A stretch of 44,812 nucleotides of DNA from an uncultured Desulfuromonadales bacterium. Its GTDB lineage: Bacteria > Desulfobacterota > Desulfuromonadia > Desulfuromonadales > Trichloromonadaceae. This document shows positions 16,916 to 24,611 of this stretch, piece by piece (positions within the stretch are counted from its first letter, which is position 1; each line of letters starts with the position of its first letter). The notes beneath the pieces were generated by a model, which saw nothing but the letters and a program-made list of their open reading frames with translations, did no database searches and was not told the origin of the DNA. A program made the position numbers and the translations under genes. Location: contig CALZIC010000005.1 of the NCBI GenBank assembly GCA_945787285.1, positions 1 through 44,812 of the forward strand, written 5' to 3'.

Positions 16916-18634
16916 ATGTCGCAAAGTGACCTTGTTTTGCTACATCCGCCGAGTGTCTATGACTTTCGCCAGAAGGCCATCATGTATGGTCCGATCAGTG
17001 ATCTGATCCCCTCTTCGCCGATTTTTGAGATGTACCCCCTGGGTTATTTGACTATGACCAACTACCTGGAGGCGCGCGGCTTGCGGGTCCGGATTGTCAA
17101 TTTGGCGCTTCGGATGATGAATGACCGCAACTTCGATGTGCCGGCCTTTCTCGCCAAACTCAAGCCCAGAGCCTTCGGTATCGACCTGCACTGGCTGCCC
17201 CATGCCCATGGTTCGCTCGAGGTGGCACGGTTGATCAAGCAGATCCATCCGCAGATTCCGGTGATCTTCGGTGGCCTGTCGGCGACCTATTTCCATCGCG
17301 AACTGATCGCCTATCCGCAGGTTGATTACGTCCTGCGTGGCGATTCGACCGAGCTGCCACTCTATCAGCTGTTGCTCAGCTTGCTGCATGGCAAATCCCC
17401 GGAAAAGGTTCCCAACCTGACCTGGCAAGCAGATGGTGAACTACAGGTCAACCCGTTGAGCTTTGTTCCGGAGAACCTCGATTACGTCGATCTTTTGCCA
17501 GAGCAGATGATCAAGATGGTGTTTCGTTATCGCGATCTGCAGAGCGTACTGCCGTTTAATGGCTGGTGGAAGAACCCGATCACTGCGATCTTCAACGTTA
17601 AGGGTTGCGCCCATCAGTGTGCTACCTGTGGCAGCTCCCGTGAGGCTAGCGAACTGTTGGGCGCCCGCCATGTCCCGGCCTTTCGCAGCCCGCAGAACTT
17701 GGTCAAGAATATCATCGATATCAGTCATTTTTCGCGCGGGCCGATCTTTCTGGTCGGCGACCTGCAGGAGGCTGGAGAGGATTACGTCGGGCAGGTACTC
17801 GAAGGGCTGCAGGGGCTCTCGATCAACAACGAGATCATCTTTGAGGTTTTCGGCATGCCGCCGACCGGCTATCTGCAGGCGATCGACCGTGCGGTGAAAA
17901 ACTGGAGTCTGGAGCTATCGCCGGAAACACACGATGAGGCGCTGCGCCGTGTTCAGGACGAACGGGTCTTTTATAGCAATGTGGAGATGGAGGCGTTTAT
18001 TCAGCAGGCACTGGCGCTTCGCTGCCATCGGCTCGATGTTTTCTTCATGATCGGCCTGTCAGGACAGACCCGGGAGTCGGTACTGGCGACCATTGACTAC
18101 TGTGAACATCTCTTTCGGCAGTCCGATCGGCGGCTGTCCTGTTTTATCTCGCCATTGGGCCCCTTTCTCGATCCTGGCAGCCGAGGTTTTGAAGAGCCGG
18201 AACGTTTCGGTTACCGGCTGCTGGCGCGTACCCTTGAGGAGCACCGGCAGCTACTCCTACAATCTTCCTGGGCGCAAATTTTGAATTACGAAACCGAGTG
18301 GATGAGTCGTGAAGAACTGGTCGAGGTCACCTATGCGGCGGCGGAAACCCTGAACGCCCTGAAGTTGAAATACCGACGGGTCAATCCCGCCTACGGCAGA
18401 CAGGTTGCCAAGCGCATCCTTCGGGCCAGGGCACTCAAGAACCGCCTGAACGACTGCGCCCGGCAGCATCAGCCTGCCCCGGAGGATCTTAAGGGAGAAA
18501 TCCATGAATACAGTGTCTCTACCGTTTGCGATAAACGGGAACTGTTCTGGGGGCGGCATCTGCTGAATTTCAAGCTACTTCCTATCCTGCGAGTGCTTTT
18601 TGCCGAGCTGAGGGAATTGCGCCCCAAGCAATAG
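16916..18634 (+). CDS. B12-binding/radical SAM protein
   Basis: The product has 572 residues. An N-terminal cobalamin-binding-like Rossmann region (about residues 1-150) includes VIFGGLSATYFHRE and DYVLRGDSTELPL, typical of B12-dependent radical SAM proteins. The SAM/4Fe-4S motif C-x3-C-x2-C follows at C231, C235 and C238 (GCAHQCATCG). The rest is the TIM-barrel core (GDLQEAG, LSPETHDEALRRVQ, FMIGLSGQTRES) and a helical tail. It resembles the Ta0216-type family of B12-binding/radical SAM proteins, whose substrates are unknown. ATG 16916 fits the start of the B12 domain (VLLHPP); an earlier in-frame start at 16868 is possible. It stands alone, flanked by AT-richer DNA. Confidence 0.85.
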   Translation: MSQSDLVLLHPPSVYDFRQKAIMYGPISDLIPSSPIFEMYPLGYLTMTNYLEARGLRVRIVNLALRMMNDRNFDVPAFLAKLKPRAFGIDLHWLPHAHGSLEVARLIKQIHPQIPVIFGGLSATYFHRELIAYPQVDYVLRGDSTELPLYQLLLSLLHGKSPEKVPNLTWQADGELQVNPLSFVPENLDYVDLLPEQMIKMVFRYRDLQSVLPFNGWWKNPITAIFNVKGCAHQCATCGSSREASELLGARHVPAFRSPQNLVKNIIDISHFSRGPIFLVGDLQEAGEDYVGQVLEGLQGLSINNEIIFEVFGMPPTGYLQAIDRAVKNWSLELSPETHDEALRRVQDERVFYSNVEMEAFIQQALALRCHRLDVFFMIGLSGQTRESVLATIDYCEHLFRQSDRRLSCFISPLGPFLDPGSRGFEEPERFGYRLLARTLEEHRQLLLQSSWAQILNYETEWMSREELVEVTYAAAETLNALKLKYRRVNPAYGRQVAKRILRARALKNRLNDCARQHQPAPEDLKGEIHEYSVSTVCDKRELFWGRHLLNFKLLPILRVLFAELRELRPKQ

Positions 18635-18640
18635 GCGTCC

Positions 18641-18718
18641 CTAAAGTCTTCTACCTTCCATCAGTGCTTCGACCAGCAGCCCGGTCGGGATCGTCAGGGC
18701 GACAGTAATCAGGGCTGC
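18641..18718 (-). pseudogene. Possible remnant of a membrane protein C-terminus
   Basis: On the minus strand one frame reads about 25 residues resembling the end of a permease (ALITVALTIPTGLLVEALMEGRRL, then TAG). In-frame TAG codons bound it on both sides, and there is no start. It could be the last fragment of a deleted gene or simply chance. Shown because the hydrophobic-then-charged pattern is unusual for intergenic DNA here. Confidence 0.22.
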
Positions 18719-18836
18719 CTACGTTGCGACAATTTGACTTAGCGCACGGCTAGGCCTGCGTTGGTGCCGCCTTGGCAGCGCCTAAAATGTCTAAGGATTC
18801 ATTGATACTTTCATATGCAAGGGGACCTATGCCGCC

Positions 18837-18876
18837 CGCCCCTGTGGAAAAGGCATTTCTCAGGGGCGTTTTATTT
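18837..18876 (+). terminator. Hairpin at the 3' end of the minus-strand ATPase operon
   Basis: CGCCCCTG (18837-18844) pairs perfectly with CAGGGGCG (18861-18868). On the plus strand TTTTATTT follows, making it a terminator for the radical SAM transcript. On the minus strand it begins right after the V-ATPase subunit D stop but lacks a T-run, so there it would act as a 3'-end stem only. Confidence 0.55.
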
Positions 18877-19497
18877 CCTTTGGCTTCGCAAGTCCTTGAA
18901 TCGCTTCAGTCGGAAATGCGCTTCCCGTTCCCTTTCCCCAATATACTGGCCGATGATTTTTATCTGATCCTTCAAATTTGGTAGGACTCTTTCCTCCAGC
19001 ACCCGGGTTCTGCGCGTAACATGCAGGATCTCCTCGCCGAGCATTTTCAGCTTGCTTTCGAAGGTTGCGATCTCGAGCATCGATTCGACTATTTTTTCGA
19101 AAAGGTAGATCGATTCCTCCATGTGCGGGGTGGTGGCGGTGTAGTCGTAGTTCCGTTCTTCCGGGGTGAGGACAAACGGACCGTATACGGAAAGGTCGCG
19201 GTACCGCACGCCCATGGCACTTTTTTCCTGGACATCCACACCGACCTCACGATCACTCACCGCCGCGATCGATTCAATAAAACCTCTCCCTTCATGCCCC
19301 TGGCTGAGGTGAAGCTCGTTCAGGGCCCTGCTGTAATCCCGTTTGATGGCATCCCTGGAGTTCAGAAATGGTCGCACGGAAGTGAGAAACTCCCGGATCA
19401 GGGCCTGCCGCCTGGCCTTGAGGATCGCCACGCTGTTGGTGACGGAACCTGCCTTTTCCTTCAGCAGGAGCAGATTGGTCCGGGTGGGATGGATCAT
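18871..19497 (-). CDS. atpD: V/A-type ATPase subunit D (first system)
   Basis: The 208-residue central-shaft subunit has the family N-terminus PTRTNLLLLKEKAGSV and long coiled-coil helices at both ends. A middle globular part contains EKSAMGVRY. A C-terminal helix rich in R/E (EERVLPNLKDQIK...REREAHFRLKRFK) completes it. It rotates inside the A3B3 head and links to the c-ring through F and C. It is the last gene of the minus-strand operon; its start overlaps the end of subunit B by ATGA. It lacks any downstream stress-protein gene, unlike the plus-strand operon. Confidence 0.95.
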   Translation of the reverse strand: MIHPTRTNLLLLKEKAGSVTNSVAILKARRQALIREFLTSVRPFLNSRDAIKRDYSRALNELHLSQGHEGRGFIESIAAVSDREVGVDVQEKSAMGVRYRDLSVYGPFVLTPEERNYDYTATTPHMEESIYLFEKIVESMLEIATFESKLKMLGEEILHVTRRTRVLEERVLPNLKDQIKIIGQYIGEREREAHFRLKRFKDLRSQRK

Positions 19498-20837
19498 GGC
19501 GTCTCCAGGGAGAACCGCTGCAGCAGGGCGATACCGGCGTCAAGGGTGGTGTGGATGTCCCGGCGCTCCCCCCCTTGATGCACCAACTCCTTCTCGAAAG
19601 CTTCGGCGAAGTCGAGCATCACCCGGTCGCTTTCGGTCATGCCCTCCCGGCCGACAATGGCCTCGAGGGCCCGCAAATCCCTGCCCTTGGCATAGTGCTT
19701 GTAAAGGAGGTTGGCGAGATCCCTGTGGTCCGCCCTGGTGCGCCCTTCGCCGATGCCCCGTTGCATGAGTCGGGACAGGCTGGGCAAGACGTCCACCGGC
19801 GGAAAGATCCCCCTCTGGTGCAGCTCACGGCTGAGAACGATCTGTCCCTCGGTGATGTAGCCGGTGAGGTCGGGGATAGGGTGGGTGATGTCATCCTCGG
19901 GCATGGTCACCACAGGGAGCATGGTGACCGATCCGGGTGTCTCCTTGATACGCCCGGCGCGCTCATAGATGGCCGCAAGGTCGGAATACATGTAACCCGG
20001 ATAGCCCCGTCTGCCGGGGAGTTCCTCCCGGGCCGTGGAGACCTCGCGCAGGGCGTCGCAGTAGTTGGTCACGTCGGTGATCAGTACCAGCACATCCAGG
20101 CTGTGCTCAAAGGCCAGGTATTCGGCCACGGTGAGACCGAAGCGTGGGGCGAGCAGCCTTTCGACCACCGGGTCGTCGGCCAGATTGATGAAGGCGACGA
20201 AATTGGTGCGCATTTTCTCCAGGGTGCGGCGGTAGAAGGAGTATTCGTGAAAGGTTAGTCCCAGGGCGACGAAGACCACGATAAAGCCTTCGCCCATCCG
20301 GGAGGACGCACCCGCGGCCAGGCGGGCATTTTTAAGGACGCCTGCTGCCATCTCCTTGGAGGGGAGACCGGCGCAGGAAAAGATAGGGAGTTTCTGTCCC
20401 TTGACCAGGGTGTTGAGGCCGTCGATGGTGGAAAAGCCGGTCTCTATGAACTCTTCGGGCCGGGCTCTGGCTGCCGGATTCATAGGAAAGCCCGAGACCG
20501 GTACCCACTTGTCGGGACGAAACATGGGGGCATTGTCGATGGGCTGAAAGGAGCCGTTGAAGACCCTATCGAGCATGTCGAGGGAGAGGGGCGCCTGTTT
20601 GATCGCGTCGGTAAAGACCACCTGCGAGTTGTCCATGTCGAGGCCGCGGCTTTCACCGAAAATCTGGATAAGCACCGTGGTGCCCTCGATTTTCAGCACC
20701 TCCCCCTCCATCGTGTCTCCATCGGGAAAGATGATGGTGACCACCTCCCCCATGCGCACTTCCATGACCTTTTCAACGAACAATAAAGGTCCCTGGATAG
20801 AGGACATGGTGGAGAAAGTGTGTTCAGAGAGGCGCAT
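19494..20837 (-). CDS. atpB: V/A-type ATPase subunit B (first system)
   Basis: This 447-residue non-catalytic nucleotide-site subunit alternates with A in the A3B3 head. The characteristic sequence is present: ETGFSTIDGLNTLVKGQKLPIF (no Walker A, as expected for B), [39 protein letters not shown] and LPSLSRLM...GRTRADH. ATG 20837 has AAGGA 8 bases upstream and the frame before it has no homology. The 95-base gap to subunit A is the only large gap in an otherwise overlapping operon. Confidence 0.95.
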   Translation of the reverse strand: MRLSEHTFSTMSSIQGPLLFVEKVMEVRMGEVVTIIFPDGDTMEGEVLKIEGTTVLIQIFGESRGLDMDNSQVVFTDAIKQAPLSLDMLDRVFNGSFQPIDNAPMFRPDKWVPVSGFPMNPAARARPEEFIETGFSTIDGLNTLVKGQKLPIFSCAGLPSKEMAAGVLKNARLAAGASSRMGEGFIVVFVALGLTFHEYSFYRRTLEKMRTNFVAFINLADDPVVERLLAPRFGLTVAEYLAFEHSLDVLVLITDVTNYCDALREVSTAREELPGRRGYPGYMYSDLAAIYERAGRIKETPGSVTMLPVVTMPEDDITHPIPDLTGYITEGQIVLSRELHQRGIFPPVDVLPSLSRLMQRGIGEGRTRADHRDLANLLYKHYAKGRDLRALEAIVGREGMTESDRVMLDFAEAFEKELVHQGGERRDIHTTLDAGIALLQRFSLETP

Positions 20838-20932
20838 GGGGAATCCTTTTTTTGAGCTGGGGGCTAGGGGCTGGCCCAATAGTCGTTGCCAGAATCTCTC
20901 CTGCCCACTGCCACCAATCACCAATCACTGTC
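20838..20932. other. 95-base non-coding insert between atpA and atpB
   Basis: All other junctions in this operon are overlaps or a few bases. This one contains low-complexity text: CACCAATCACCAATCAC direct repeats and GGGGGCTAGGGGCTGG. The text resembles short dispersed intergenic elements. The ribosome-binding site of atpB lies at its end. It may be an inserted repeat or a processing site that adjusts B relative to A. Confidence 0.4.
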
Positions 20933-22552
20933 TTACTCACACTCCTTCAGCACCTCATCCAGAAATTCCCCTTTTTCCAGCCTTTGCCGGGCACAGCGGT
21001 AAAATTCCAGAAGGGTGCTGATCTTTTCAAACGTCTGCTCCGGCGGAGAGAAGGCATCCTCGGTATAGGCATTTTGTGCGAGGAAACTCTGGCGGACATC
21101 TTCGGCCACCTTCATCAGCAACCGGTCGGCGTCCTGCAGACCTTCGGTGCCGACAATCTCCGCCACCTCTCGCAGGCCTTCCTCCCTCTGCAGCAGTTCT
21201 CGGCACTCCTGCTTCAGGGCCCCCCATTTGGGATTGATTCGTTCATTGAAATGGCTGGAGACCTCCTCCTCGTAGAGGGAAAAGCTCTGAAACCAGTTGA
21301 TGGCGGGAAAGTGCCGGCGGTGGGCGAGGGTGGTGTCGAGCATGAAAAAGGCCCCGGTGGTTCTCAGGCAGGCCTGGGTCACCGGTTCTGTGAAATCCCC
21401 GCCGGGGGGGGAAATGGACAGGATCATGGTCAGAGAGCCTGTTTTGCCGTCCAGTGTCTCCACCACCCCGGCCCGGGCGAAAAACTCGGCCATTCGCGAG
21501 GCGAGATAAGTGGGGTAGCCTTCCTCACCGGGCATCTCTTCGAGGGCCGAGGAGATTTCCCGCAGGGCCTCCGCCCAGCGGGACAGGCTGTCCGCCAACA
21601 GCAGCACGTTGTACCCCATGTCCCGGTAGTATTCGGCCATAGTGACCGCCGTGTAGATGGAGGCCTCCCGGGCGGCCACCGGCATGTTGGAGGTGTTGAC
21701 CACCACGATGGTCCGTGTCATCAGCGGCCGATCAGTCCAGGGGTCGCTGAGAGTCGAGAACTCCTCCAGCATCTCCGCCATCTCGTTGCCCCGTTCTCCG
21801 CAGCCCACGTAGATGACGATTTCGGCGTCGGCGAACTTGGCGATGGTTTGCTCCAGAATGGTTTTGCCCGTGCCGAATCCGCCAGGGAAAATCGCTGTGC
21901 CGCCCCGCGCCAGGGGGAAAAGAAAATCGATGCAGCGCTGGCCGGTGATGAGGGGCTCCGCTTGGTAAAGCTTTCTCCGGTAGGGGCGGGGTCGGCGCAC
22001 CGGCCATTGGTGAAAGGCGAAGATCTGACGGCCATTCTCCAGGGAGGCCAGCGGATCCTCCAGGCTGAACTCCCCCGCGACGATCCTGGCAATGGTCCCT
22101 TCGGTATCCACGGCGTGAATGTAATGCTTGAAGGCGCCTTCCTCGACGTAGCCCAGGGGTTCCCCGATCCGGATTTCATCTCCCTGCTTCTTCAGGGGGA
22201 AGAACCGCCAGGGTTTGACGCTTTCCAGGGGAGGGGATTCTTTTCCGGCATGGATGAAGGGACCACCCTCCTGGTAGAGCCACTCCAGGTGTCTTTGCAG
22301 GCCGTCGAACATCTGGTTCAAGAGGCCCGGACCCAGCCGAACGGTGAGGGGCATTTCCACCCCCACTACCGGCTCCCCCATGCCGAGGCCGCGGGTATCC
22401 TCATAGACTTGTACCACCGCCCGGTCCTGCTCCAGGCGGACGACCTCGCCCATGAGCCTGGTATGGCCCACCGTGACCCGGTCGTAGAGCCTGAGGCCCT
22501 TGAGGTCGACACTCACCGTCGGGCCGGATATACCCGTTATGCGGCCGGTCAT
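20933..22552 (-). CDS. atpA: V/A-type ATPase catalytic subunit A (first system)
   Basis: This 539-residue catalytic subunit carries the P-loop GGFGTGKT at residues 224-231. The [12 protein letters not shown] and [16 protein letters not shown] motifs contain the catalytic Glu, and adenine-pocket motifs include [15 protein letters not shown]. It is shorter than most A subunits (about 580 residues), mainly at the C-terminus, and has no extension, in contrast to its paralogue at 31624. It hydrolyses or makes ATP at the A-B interface. The start overlaps the subunit F stop by ATGA. Confidence 0.96.
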   Translation of the reverse strand: MTGRITGISGPTVSVDLKGLRLYDRVTVGHTRLMGEVVRLEQDRAVVQVYEDTRGLGMGEPVVGVEMPLTVRLGPGLLNQMFDGLQRHLEWLYQEGGPFIHAGKESPPLESVKPWRFFPLKKQGDEIRIGEPLGYVEEGAFKHYIHAVDTEGTIARIVAGEFSLEDPLASLENGRQIFAFHQWPVRRPRPYRRKLYQAEPLITGQRCIDFLFPLARGGTAIFPGGFGTGKTILEQTIAKFADAEIVIYVGCGERGNEMAEMLEEFSTLSDPWTDRPLMTRTIVVVNTSNMPVAAREASIYTAVTMAEYYRDMGYNVLLLADSLSRWAEALREISSALEEMPGEEGYPTYLASRMAEFFARAGVVETLDGKTGSLTMILSISPPGGDFTEPVTQACLRTTGAFFMLDTTLAHRRHFPAINWFQSFSLYEEEVSSHFNERINPKWGALKQECRELLQREEGLREVAEIVGTEGLQDADRLLMKVAEDVRQSFLAQNAYTEDAFSPPEQTFEKISTLLEFYRCARQRLEKGEFLDEVLKECE

Positions 22553-22869
22553 AGGCTCAACCTTATCTGGTAGCCGATAGCCCTGCGGATCAGACGCAGA
22601 GCGTAATCCTCCCCGGCCAGTTCCGCCTTTGACGGTGCCGGCAGTACCATGATGAGACCGGGCCAGCGCAACTCCATCTCCCTGAACCTTTCGTGAGAAA
22701 GCCCCTCGACCAACCTCTCGTCGATCACCACCACCCCGGTTTCTGGGTCCTCCACCGTCTCCAGCAGCATTTTTTCGACTTCTTCTTCCACCAGGGTCAG
22801 TTGTCTGACCCCGGTCAGGCTGAAACCGTATCGGGCATCCTGGGGGGTGATGAAGACGATTTTTTTCAC
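22549..22869 (-). CDS. atpF: V/A-type ATPase subunit F (first system)
   Basis: This 106-residue central-stalk subunit starts IVFITPQDARYGFSLTGVRQL, the Rossmann-like start of the F family. VVVIDERLVEGL and LIMVLPAP follow. It binds subunit D and tunes activity. The start is GTG, overlapping the stop of subunit C (GTGA); the 3' end overlaps subunit A. Confidence 0.9.
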   Translation of the reverse strand: MKKIVFITPQDARYGFSLTGVRQLTLVEEEVEKMLLETVEDPETGVVVIDERLVEGLSHERFREMELRWPGLIMVLPAPSKAELAGEDYALRLIRRAIGYQIRLSL

Positions 22870-23798
22870 TGGATCAACTCCATGGCGAGGGCTTCCCGGT
22901 CCACATCCTTCCCATGGTGGAGCAATGCCAGGTTGCGAGCCTCAACGTAAAGGCGCCAGAGATAATCAAGGATCAGTCCGACACCGTCTGCTTCTCGGCC
23001 AATCCGGCGCAGTTTATCCGTCATATTTCTGAGCAACGAGGTCTCCAGGGCGCTTTCGGTTCCTTTGATGCCGCCGGCTGTCAAACCCTTCACCCTTTGC
23101 AAAAAGGTCTCAAGCCCAGCCAACTCTCCCTTCTCCGATATTTCCCGCAGCCGGGAATATGGGACCGTTCCTCCTGCGATAAAGGGGGGTGGGGCGGCGA
23201 TGTCCCAACGCAGATGTTTGTAAAGGATCATGAGGTTGCGCAGGTCAATGAATAAAATGAAAAATTCCTTGATCGCAGGGTGGTGCTTTGTCTTGACGGT
23301 ATGTTCCAGATGTAAACGCATCAGGCTGTTTTCGAACCCCTTCAAGCCTTTGTCCGCATAGGCTCTCTCCATCTCCCTGAAGCTTTCCCCCGCAGAGGCG
23401 AAGCAATCCGTTACCGCAGCCACGGTTGAACGGATATCGGTGCCTTTTAACAAAGCCTCCTGCACTCTCTCGGAAAGAAGGCTGAAGGACAGGAGCCTAT
23501 CGATCTTGAGCCTTTCCTCGATCTCCTTGTTCCTCAGGCAGAGAATAATGGTCTTCAGTTCAAAGACCAGGAAGACTGGAGCAAAGGAGTGTCTCAGCTC
23601 CCGGTTCATCTGCCGGTATAGCCATTCGAATTCCTGGAGTAGCGCTTCCCAGATGCCTTCATCCGAAGTTCCGGGGGGCACCCCTTCGGCGAGCAGGGGT
23701 TGCCAGTCTGCAACCAGCGAGGCTCTTCGCCCCTTGATCCTGGCGAGCAGGTAGTCGGTTGGAAATCCATCGGGAAGGCTCTCACGCAGTAGATTCAT
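22866..23798 (-). CDS. atpC: V/A-type ATPase subunit C (first system)
   Basis: The 310-residue member of the AC39 family sits as a funnel on the c-ring and connects it to the D/F shaft. It is all-helical by composition, with FELKTIILCLRNKEIEERLK and FFILFIDLRNLMILYKHLRW typical of the three-lobed fold. Sequence similarity between this copy and the plus-strand copy (27437) is low by eye. The start lies 17 bases inside the subunit E gene. Confidence 0.85.
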   Translation of the reverse strand: MNLLRESLPDGFPTDYLLARIKGRRASLVADWQPLLAEGVPPGTSDEGIWEALLQEFEWLYRQMNRELRHSFAPVFLVFELKTIILCLRNKEIEERLKIDRLLSFSLLSERVQEALLKGTDIRSTVAAVTDCFASAGESFREMERAYADKGLKGFENSLMRLHLEHTVKTKHHPAIKEFFILFIDLRNLMILYKHLRWDIAAPPPFIAGGTVPYSRLREISEKGELAGLETFLQRVKGLTAGGIKGTESALETSLLRNMTDKLRRIGREADGVGLILDYLWRLYVEARNLALLHHGKDVDREALAMELIQ

Positions 23799-24366
23799 GA
23801 TTCAGAAACTCGCGGCAGAGACTTTCGAGCAGGTCGGGAAGGATACCGGGCCAGGCCCTCTCCAGCCTCTTCTCCAGGGTATTGATGATGCGTATGCGTC
23901 CCTCCTCGCCCTCGACTTCCATCCCACCGATGGTGGTCTGGTCAGGTACCACCTGGGCGTTTGGAAAGTATCTTCGGGCCAGGCTCTGGTCTGCGGGATT
24001 GACCTTTACCCTCTGCCATTGGCGGGTTGGCAGTTCACCGGCCAGGGCGGCAAACAGATCCTCATAACCCTGGTTCCGGAACCTCGGGAGGGACTCCAGC
24101 GCCAGCCGGTAGAGGCGGTCAGCCAGCGTGTTTTTTGCCGCCACCCGAATCTTCCTAACCTCGCGCTCGGCCTCGACTGTGAAGGTCTTTAACAGTTTTT
24201 GCTCAAGCATGGCCAGGTCGTTCTCAGACTGGGCTCTTTTCTCTTCGATCCTGTGGGAGGCCTCCGCCCTGATTCTTTCGACCTCGGCTTCAGCTTCCTG
24301 CCAGATAGCAGAGGCTTTCCCCTCGGCCTTTTGCCGAAGGGCGTCGAGTAACGCCGGATGATTCAT
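23782..24366 (-). CDS. atpE: V/A-type ATPase subunit E (first system)
   Basis: This 194-residue peripheral-stalk subunit starts with a long charged helix (residues 5-80, AIWQEAEAEVERIRAEASHRIEEKR), expected to coil with subunit H/G. A globular C-terminal domain with GGMEVEGEEGRIRIINTLEKRLE follows and binds the top of the head. The gene begins 4 bases after the stop of subunit K. Confidence 0.9.
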   Translation of the reverse strand: MNHPALLDALRQKAEGKASAIWQEAEAEVERIRAEASHRIEEKRAQSENDLAMLEQKLLKTFTVEAEREVRKIRVAAKNTLADRLYRLALESLPRFRNQGYEDLFAALAGELPTRQWQRVKVNPADQSLARRYFPNAQVVPDQTTIGGMEVEGEEGRIRIINTLEKRLERAWPGILPDLLESLCREFLNHESTA

Positions 24367-24370
24367 GCGC

Positions 24371-24601
24371 TCAGCCCATCAGGATCATGGCCGCAATGAC
24401 GAAACCGAGAATCACCATCGTCTCGGGAATGGCCAGCAGAATGATGATGGTGGCGGTCAATTCCGGCTTTTCAGCCAGGGCACCGGCGCCGGCCGATCCG
24501 ATTCTGGATTGGACCCAGGCCGTGGCCAGAGCGCTCACCCCTAAAGCCAGGGCAGCGGCAAAGGCCAGCAGTACTTTCTCAAGGTTCATCACATCTTCCA
24601 T
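24371..24601 (-). CDS. atpK: V/A-type ATPase c-ring subunit K (first system), single hairpin
   Basis: This 76-residue proteolipid has two membrane helices. The ion-binding carboxylate is E60 in LAIPETMVILGF. Helix 1 has a glutamine, Q31, in ATAWVQSRIGSAG, and T61 follows the Glu. Those positions (Gln in helix 1, Glu plus a hydroxyl residue in helix 2) resemble Na+-binding c-subunits. As far as I recall, similar residues also occur in Thermus-type V/A ATPases, so specificity is open. There is no N-terminal extension. ATG 24601 has GAGGAGGG 5 bases upstream. Confidence 0.95.
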   Translation of the reverse strand: MEDVMNLEKVLLAFAAALALGVSALATAWVQSRIGSAGAGALAEKPELTATIIILLAIPETMVILGFVIAAMILMG

Positions 24602-24611
24602 AGATCCCTCC

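Noticed and set aside
20852-22573. 573-residue open frame opposite the ATPase A gene
   Set aside because: It is the antisense shadow of GC-rich atpA; its His/Gly/Gln-rich content follows from the opposite strand's codons.
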